Shown here: positions 9,117-12,500 of the stretch, piece by piece
Numbering within the stretch: the stretch's first letter is position 1
How the letters are laid out: each line of letters opens with the position of its first letter
Assembly: GCA_030674185.1 (NCBI GenBank)
Contig: JAPXFY010000026.1
Span: forward strand, 41,227,132-41,239,631
Direction: 5' to 3'
Length of the DNA stretch: 12,500 bases
Source of the DNA: Monoplex corrugatus
Taxonomy: Eukaryota; Mollusca; Gastropoda; Littorinimorpha; Ranellidae
Position numbers and translations under genes: made by a program
Notes under the pieces: model-generated
What the model was told of the DNA's origin: nothing
What the model saw: the letters and a program-made list of their open reading frames with translations, nothing else
Database searches by the model: none

Positions 9117-9311
9117 ACATCCAGACGAGAGAAAGAAAGAGAGACAAGAGGAAGGAGGGAGAGAAGAGAAGGGAGAGACAGAAGACACAAACAACAACAT
9201 ACAGAGAGAGAGAGAGAGACAACAGAAGAAGACAGAGAGAGGGAAAGAGATAAAGAGAGAAATGTAGGAGTAGGGTGAAACACACACACACCACGCACAC
9301 ACACACACGCA

Positions 9312-9347
<36 letters not shown>

Positions 9348-9476
9348 CACACACATACAACACACACACACACACACAAGCACATACAAACAGACACAGA
9401 CAGAACAAAGACACAACAAAGAAGGAAGACAGAGAGAGGACAGAGAGAGACAGAGAGAGGAATTCAGGAGTAGGGT

Positions 9477-9508
<32 letters not shown>

Positions 9509-9512
9509 CACA

Positions 9513-9567
<55 letters not shown>

Positions 9568-9624
9568 GGTCTAATATCGAGAGAACAAAGAGAAGAGAAA
9601 AGACGTAAAGACAAAGAAGACACA

Positions 9625-9676
<52 letters not shown>

Positions 9677-9768
9677 GATACAGAGACAGAGACAAGAGAG
9701 AGACACAGAGAGAAAGAGAAATGAGATGAGAGAGGAATACAGGAGAAGGGTGAGGGTGGGGGTAGGGA
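9117..9768. repeat. GA-CA compound block with higher-order units
   Basis: Alternating GA-rich and CA-rich segments. A marker of the form GAGAGAGGAAT-ACAGGAGTAGGGTG ends each GA segment, at about 9253-9277, 9453-9477 and 9728-9752. The first two are exactly 200 bp apart and both lead into (CA)n. The third is about 274 bp further and leads into a G-rich run instead. This indicates duplication of a composite GA+marker+CA unit followed by microsatellite length change. Confidence 0.85.
9748..9767 (+). other. G-quadruplex motif 1
   Basis: Four runs of at least three G separated by loops TGA, T and TA satisfy the standard intramolecular G4 pattern on the plus strand. It overlaps the third GGAGAAGGGTG marker. 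Confidence 0.75.
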
Positions 9769-9871
9769 AAATATCGAACTCTTATCGATCTGCCCTTCCT
9801 TCGTCGTGTGTTCTCTCCCGCTGACAGCCATGCTATTTTGAAACACCACACGACCACTCTAAAGTGCGGTA
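9768..9871. other. Short complex island between two G4 motifs
   Basis: About 100 bp of mixed sequence with TATCGA/ATCGAT words near 9772-9790. No gene recognised. It is bounded on both sides by plus-strand G-quadruplex motifs. Confidence 0.5.
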
Positions 9872-9892
9872 GGGTGGGAAGGGTGGGAAGGG
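9872..9892 (+). other. G-quadruplex motif 2
   Basis: Five GGG runs are separated by loops T, AA, T and AA. These short loops are of the kind known to give stable parallel G-quadruplexes. A sixth GGG lies just downstream, after GGAAGGT. Confidence 0.85.
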
Positions 9893-9898
9893 AAGGTG

Positions 9899-10450
9899 GG
9901 AAACACAGAGAGAGAAAATAAGGGGGAGGAGAGAGAGAGGGGGAGGGAGGGAGACAGAGAGAGAGAGAGAGAGAAAGAGAGAGAAAGAGAGGCAGAAAGG
10001 GAGACAGATACAAAGAGAAAGACGGGGAAAGGCTGAGGAGAGAGAGAGAGAGAGGGGGGGAGGGACAGAGAGAGAGACAGAAGAGAGAGGAGAGAAGACA
10101 GATGCAGAAAGAGGAGAGGCGAGAAAGAGAGAGAGCAGAGCAGAGAAGAGAGGGAGAGAGCAGAGAGAAAGAGAGAAGAAGGATAGAGAGTAGGAGAGGG
10201 GGAGAGCAGAAGAGACAGAGAGAAAGAGAGAGGAAGAGAGAGAGAGAGAGAGAAGAAAGAGAGAGAAGAAAAATAGAGAGAAGTTACGCGTCAGAGAGAG
10301 AGAGAGAGGCAGAAAGGGAACAGATGCACAAAGAAAGATGGGGAGAAGTTGAGAGAGAGAGAGGAGGGGGGGGGAGAGAGGACAGAGACAGAGAGAGGCA
10401 GAAAGGGAGACGGATGCAGAAAGACGGGAGAGGCTGAGGGAGAGGCTGAG

Positions 10451-10497
<47 letters not shown>

Positions 10498-10880
10498 CGA
10501 GAGAGAGAGAAAGAGAGAAAGAAGAAGAGAGAAGAGAGGGAGAGAGAATGTGTCAGACAGACAGACAGAGAGAGAGAGAGACAGAGAGAGAGAGACAGAG
10601 AGAGAGAGGAGAGGAGACAGACAGAGAGAAGAGAGAGCACAGAGAGAGAGACAGAGAGAGAGAGAACAGAGAGAGAAGAGAGAGAAGAGACAGAGCAGAG
10701 AGAGAAGAGAGAGAGAGAGAGAGGAGGAGGGAGACAGATGCAGAGAGAAAAGATGGGGAAAAGTTGAGAGAGAGAGAAGAGAGAGTATGTGTCAGACAGG
10801 CAACAGACAGGCAGACAGACAGAGACAGACAGACAACAGACAGAATGATACAGGGACAAAAAGACAGAGACAGAGAGAAA
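9899..10880. repeat. Polypurine GA block with recurrent ~50-bp unit
   Basis: About 1 kb of GAGAGA and GACAGA. A more complex unit recurs in it: GGCAGAAAGGGAGACAGAT, then A-rich sequence, then GAYGGGGA and GYTGAGRGAG. Copies start near 9991, 10308 and 10397, with a fourth, lacking the first few bases, around 10722-10770. A shorter word, TGTGTCAGACAG, recurs near 10550 and 10788. The block ends with GACA units and a 12-nt T run at 10893-10904. Arg/Glu/Lys open frames across it are artefacts. Confidence 0.9.
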
Positions 10881-11009
10881 CTCGTGTAATACTTTTTTTT
10901 TTTTATGAAGAAGGGAATGCCTGTGATTGTCACTATACTCAAAAAGTATTTATGTCCTAAACTTCGTTTTAATATTTACAATTCAGAAATTCATTTATCG
11001 TAAGATATT
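10881..11009. other. Short AT-rich island
   Basis: Holds the T run at 10893-10904 and AT-rich sequence immediately 3' of the LINE tail on the minus strand. No gene recognised. Confidence 0.5.
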
Positions 11010-11302
11010 ATCATCATCATCATCATCATGTCGAGCTTGCTCGGCTATCCATGACACGTTTCTTCCATCCTTCTCTGTCAGACATTGCAGTAGGTAGTAG
11101 TTCATCATACTGACAGCCCGTATCATCCATCAGTTGCTCAATGAAGGTCTTCTTTGGACGTCCTGGTCTTTGTTTGCCGTGGCTGGGTCTCCATAAGTAG
11201 AACATCCCCCACCAGTTCTTCTTTCTTCTTTGCTACGCCAGCAGGTCCCGCGAAGCGCAGTCTTTGTTGACGTATTGATTTACTGATTGGTGGGATCTTA
11301 CC
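11010..11302 (-). pseudogene. 5'-truncated, frameshifted LINE 3' end (reverse transcriptase C-terminus)
   Basis: The minus strand encodes the end of a non-LTR retrotransposon polyprotein. One frame runs from 11193 down to a TGA at 11026-11028 (55 residues), with motifs WRPSHG, GRPKKTF, MDDTG, EGWKKRV and a terminal RASST. Upstream, RLRFAG (ending 11246), CWRSKEE (11223-11243) and ELVGDVLL (around 11195-11218) lie in successively different frames, so at least three frameshifts separate pieces that are contiguous in the family as I recall it (endonuclease-reverse transcriptase LINEs of invertebrates). The stop lies inside a (TGA)n tail of about six units, so there is almost no 3' UTR. Similarity ends near 11302, as expected for 5' truncation. 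It is a dead copy, and the clade (RTE, CR1, I or other) is not resolved. Confidence 0.82.
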
Positions 11303-11628
11303 ATATAACTATTAAGATATCAAACACGTTTTAAAATGAGAGAAGAATCCAAATTGTGAAACAAAAAAGAGAAGGGGGGGGGGATTAAAAACGAAAGATA
11401 TAAAAATAAAACAAAATGGTTAAAGGGAGCAAAGAAAAGAGCAAAAACGTAATCAATCTAGGTTGTAGAACAGGGAATACCAGAGAAAGAGAAACCTTAC
11501 CTAGGTTCATATCTTATTTTCATAGAAAAGCAAACTCTACTACCATACTTACATATGTAGTATTATCTAGTCGCATTACTACAAATATGTAAGCAGACAT
11601 ATATGCAAATACTATTATCATTACTATA
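11303..11628. other. A-rich island with a 15-bp hairpin
   Basis: AT/A-rich complex sequence with a G9-10 run near 11374. CTTACATATGTAGTA at 11548-11562 pairs with TACTAC-AA-ATATGTAAG at 11577-11593, making 15 pairs with a 2-nt bulge and a 14-nt loop. No gene recognised. Confidence 0.6.
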
Positions 11629-11683
11629 TTCATCTATCTATCTTATATCTATCTATGCATCTTCTGTCGCTATCTATCTAATC

Positions 11684-11714
<31 letters not shown>

Positions 11715-11838
11715 CATCTATCTATCTACCTACTACCTATCTATCTATCTATCTATCTACCTATCTATCTACCTATCTATCTACTATCTATCTACCTATC
11801 TATCTACTATCTATCTATCTATTATCTATCTGTTTGAT
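11629..11838. repeat. (ATCT)n tetranucleotide block
   Basis: About 200 bp of ATCT units with ACCT variants and TACT phase breaks. It is the strand complement of the GATA family at 5366-6085. Confidence 0.95.
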
Positions 11839-12016
11839 TGAATATCTTGGTGTTAGTTTAACTTTCTCCCTACACTCTACTCTGTTAGTCTATTTTTAGT
11901 TACCACTTCTCGAATGTCTCCACAGAGAGGAGATTGAGTGACAGAGTGGCAATGAAATCAATGACATTATATGCAGTTTGCATCACTACACTGAAAATGA
12001 GGATACTTGCAGGAGC
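11839..12016. other. Complex island, nothing recognised
   Basis: About 180 bp of mixed sequence between the ATCT block and a CA array. No coding frame, RNA or element end recognised. Confidence 0.5.
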
Positions 12017-12024
12017 ACACACAC

Positions 12025-12070
<46 letters not shown>

Positions 12071-12077
12071 ACACACA

Positions 12078-12114
<37 letters not shown>
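12017..12114. repeat. Compound (CA)n-(AT)n microsatellite
   Basis: CACA with CATACATA and CACGTACACA interruptions runs to about 12082, followed by (AT)n to about 12114. The AT part abuts the 3' end of the SINE to the right. Confidence 0.93.
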
Positions 12115-12116
<2 letters not shown>

Positions 12117-12450
12117 CATAATGCTATGGAGTTCCATTCAGGATTGAGACTGCGTGACAGGGCTATACTCTACGCTTGCAATCATAGTATATCATGGCGT
12201 CAACCAGGCCCGAGAGATACCGCAGATCAGAAGAATTGAGCAACACCCTCAATAACGCATCCGTGAAGTGGATGAGACTCGACTGTGTGGTCCCAGTCTT
12301 CCCAATGAGCTCATAGCACGCCCAACTCTGGTAGGAGCCGGTTAGAGCCGAAAAATCCCACATTGATATATTTTTGAAGGGAATGTCGGGATTCGAATCC
12401 ACAACCTTCCAGTCGGTAGTCCGTTGCGTTAACCACCACACCACGGCGAC
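12084..12450 (-). mobile_element. tRNA-derived SINE
   Basis: On the minus strand the element starts at about 12450 with a tRNA-like head. The A box TGGTGTGGTGGTTAACGC is at 12443-12426 and the B box GGATTCGAATCC at 12400-12389; their starts are 43 bp apart, the normal tRNA spacing. The acceptor and T stems do not pair properly, so it is not a working tRNA. A body of about 270 bp follows, ending in ATTATGATTATATATA, an AT-repeat tail. SINEs with a tRNA head are transcribed by Pol III and copied by a partner LINE; the body is not assigned here to a named family. A 93-codon open frame (12163-12444) across it is incidental. Confidence 0.8.
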
Positions 12451-12458
12451 TGGTTAAT

Positions 12459-12500
12459 TGTGACCTATTCTCACAAAAGGCACAATAAGTCTCAGTTTAG
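12459..12500 (+). mobile_element. Possible second MITE terminus, cut by window end
   Basis: TGTGACCTATTCTCACAAAA at 12459-12478 matches the left terminus of the 8399-8990 element at 15 of 20 positions, and all five differences are transitions, several at former CpGs. Similarity fades after 12478 and the window ends at 12500, so it could be the start of a diverged relative or coincidence. It begins 9 bp from the SINE 5' end. Confidence 0.4.

Noticed and set aside
9117..10880. CRISPR-like array of spaced repeats
   Set aside because: The recurrent units are GA-rich with irregular spacing and low-complexity spacers, in a eukaryotic context without cas genes.
12389..12450. Functional tRNA gene
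   Set aside because: A and B boxes have correct spacing, but the acceptor and T stems do not pair and the sequence continues into a SINE body.

Overview
This is a eukaryotic intergenic or intronic window, most likely from a marine lophotrochozoan and with modest confidence a mollusc. The basis is the saturation with simple repeats, a truncated non-LTR retrotransposon ending in a GAT/TGA tail, a tRNA-derived SINE, a short TIR element, and a GGGAGATAACTCC motif that I associate from memory with molluscan repeats (not verified). I see no intact protein-coding gene, rRNA or functional tRNA. Almost all long open frames are readings of dinucleotide, pentanucleotide or GA/TC repeats.

Layout. Positions 1-2398 are a 1.3 kb polypyrimidine (TC/TG) tract, two long (CA)n arrays, and a polypurine block, separated by islands of about 80-215 bp. 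Positions 2578-3650 are a 1.07 kb pentanucleotide satellite with units of the form RRYRC. Positions 3651-3906 are a GC-richer island holding a short open frame that may be an exon remnant. Positions 3907-4880 are (GT)n with an interspersed G-run/TATTTGT element and a perfect 89 bp (TC)n run. Positions 4966-6160 are GAAA, GATA, GAATGA, CA, AT and GATA/GACA blocks. Positions 6453-7043 are GT followed by TC.

Positions 7044-9116 are the largest complex-sequence island. It contains a strong 98-nt fold-back hairpin, a second hairpin about 60 bp downstream, a weak tRNA-promoter-like remnant, and a 592 bp MITE-like element with 30 bp terminal inverted repeats and a TA target duplication. Positions 9117-10880 are GA and CA repeats in a higher-order arrangement, with two G-quadruplex motifs flanking a short island. 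Positions 11010-11302 (minus strand) are the frameshifted 3' end of a LINE. Positions 11629-11838 are (ATCT)n. Positions 12084-12450 (minus strand) are a tRNA-derived SINE whose AT tail runs into a microsatellite, and a terminus resembling the MITE's lies at 12459-12479.

The contents do not form an operon or pathway. They fit a region shaped by transposable-element insertion and decay, with microsatellites growing from element tails and by local duplication. The best candidates for something undescribed are the hairpin pair at 7271-7475, the 592 bp TIR element and its possible second terminus, the transition-only pentamer satellite, and the recurrent units embedded in the dinucleotide arrays. 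Exact array lengths in such sequence depend on assembly quality.
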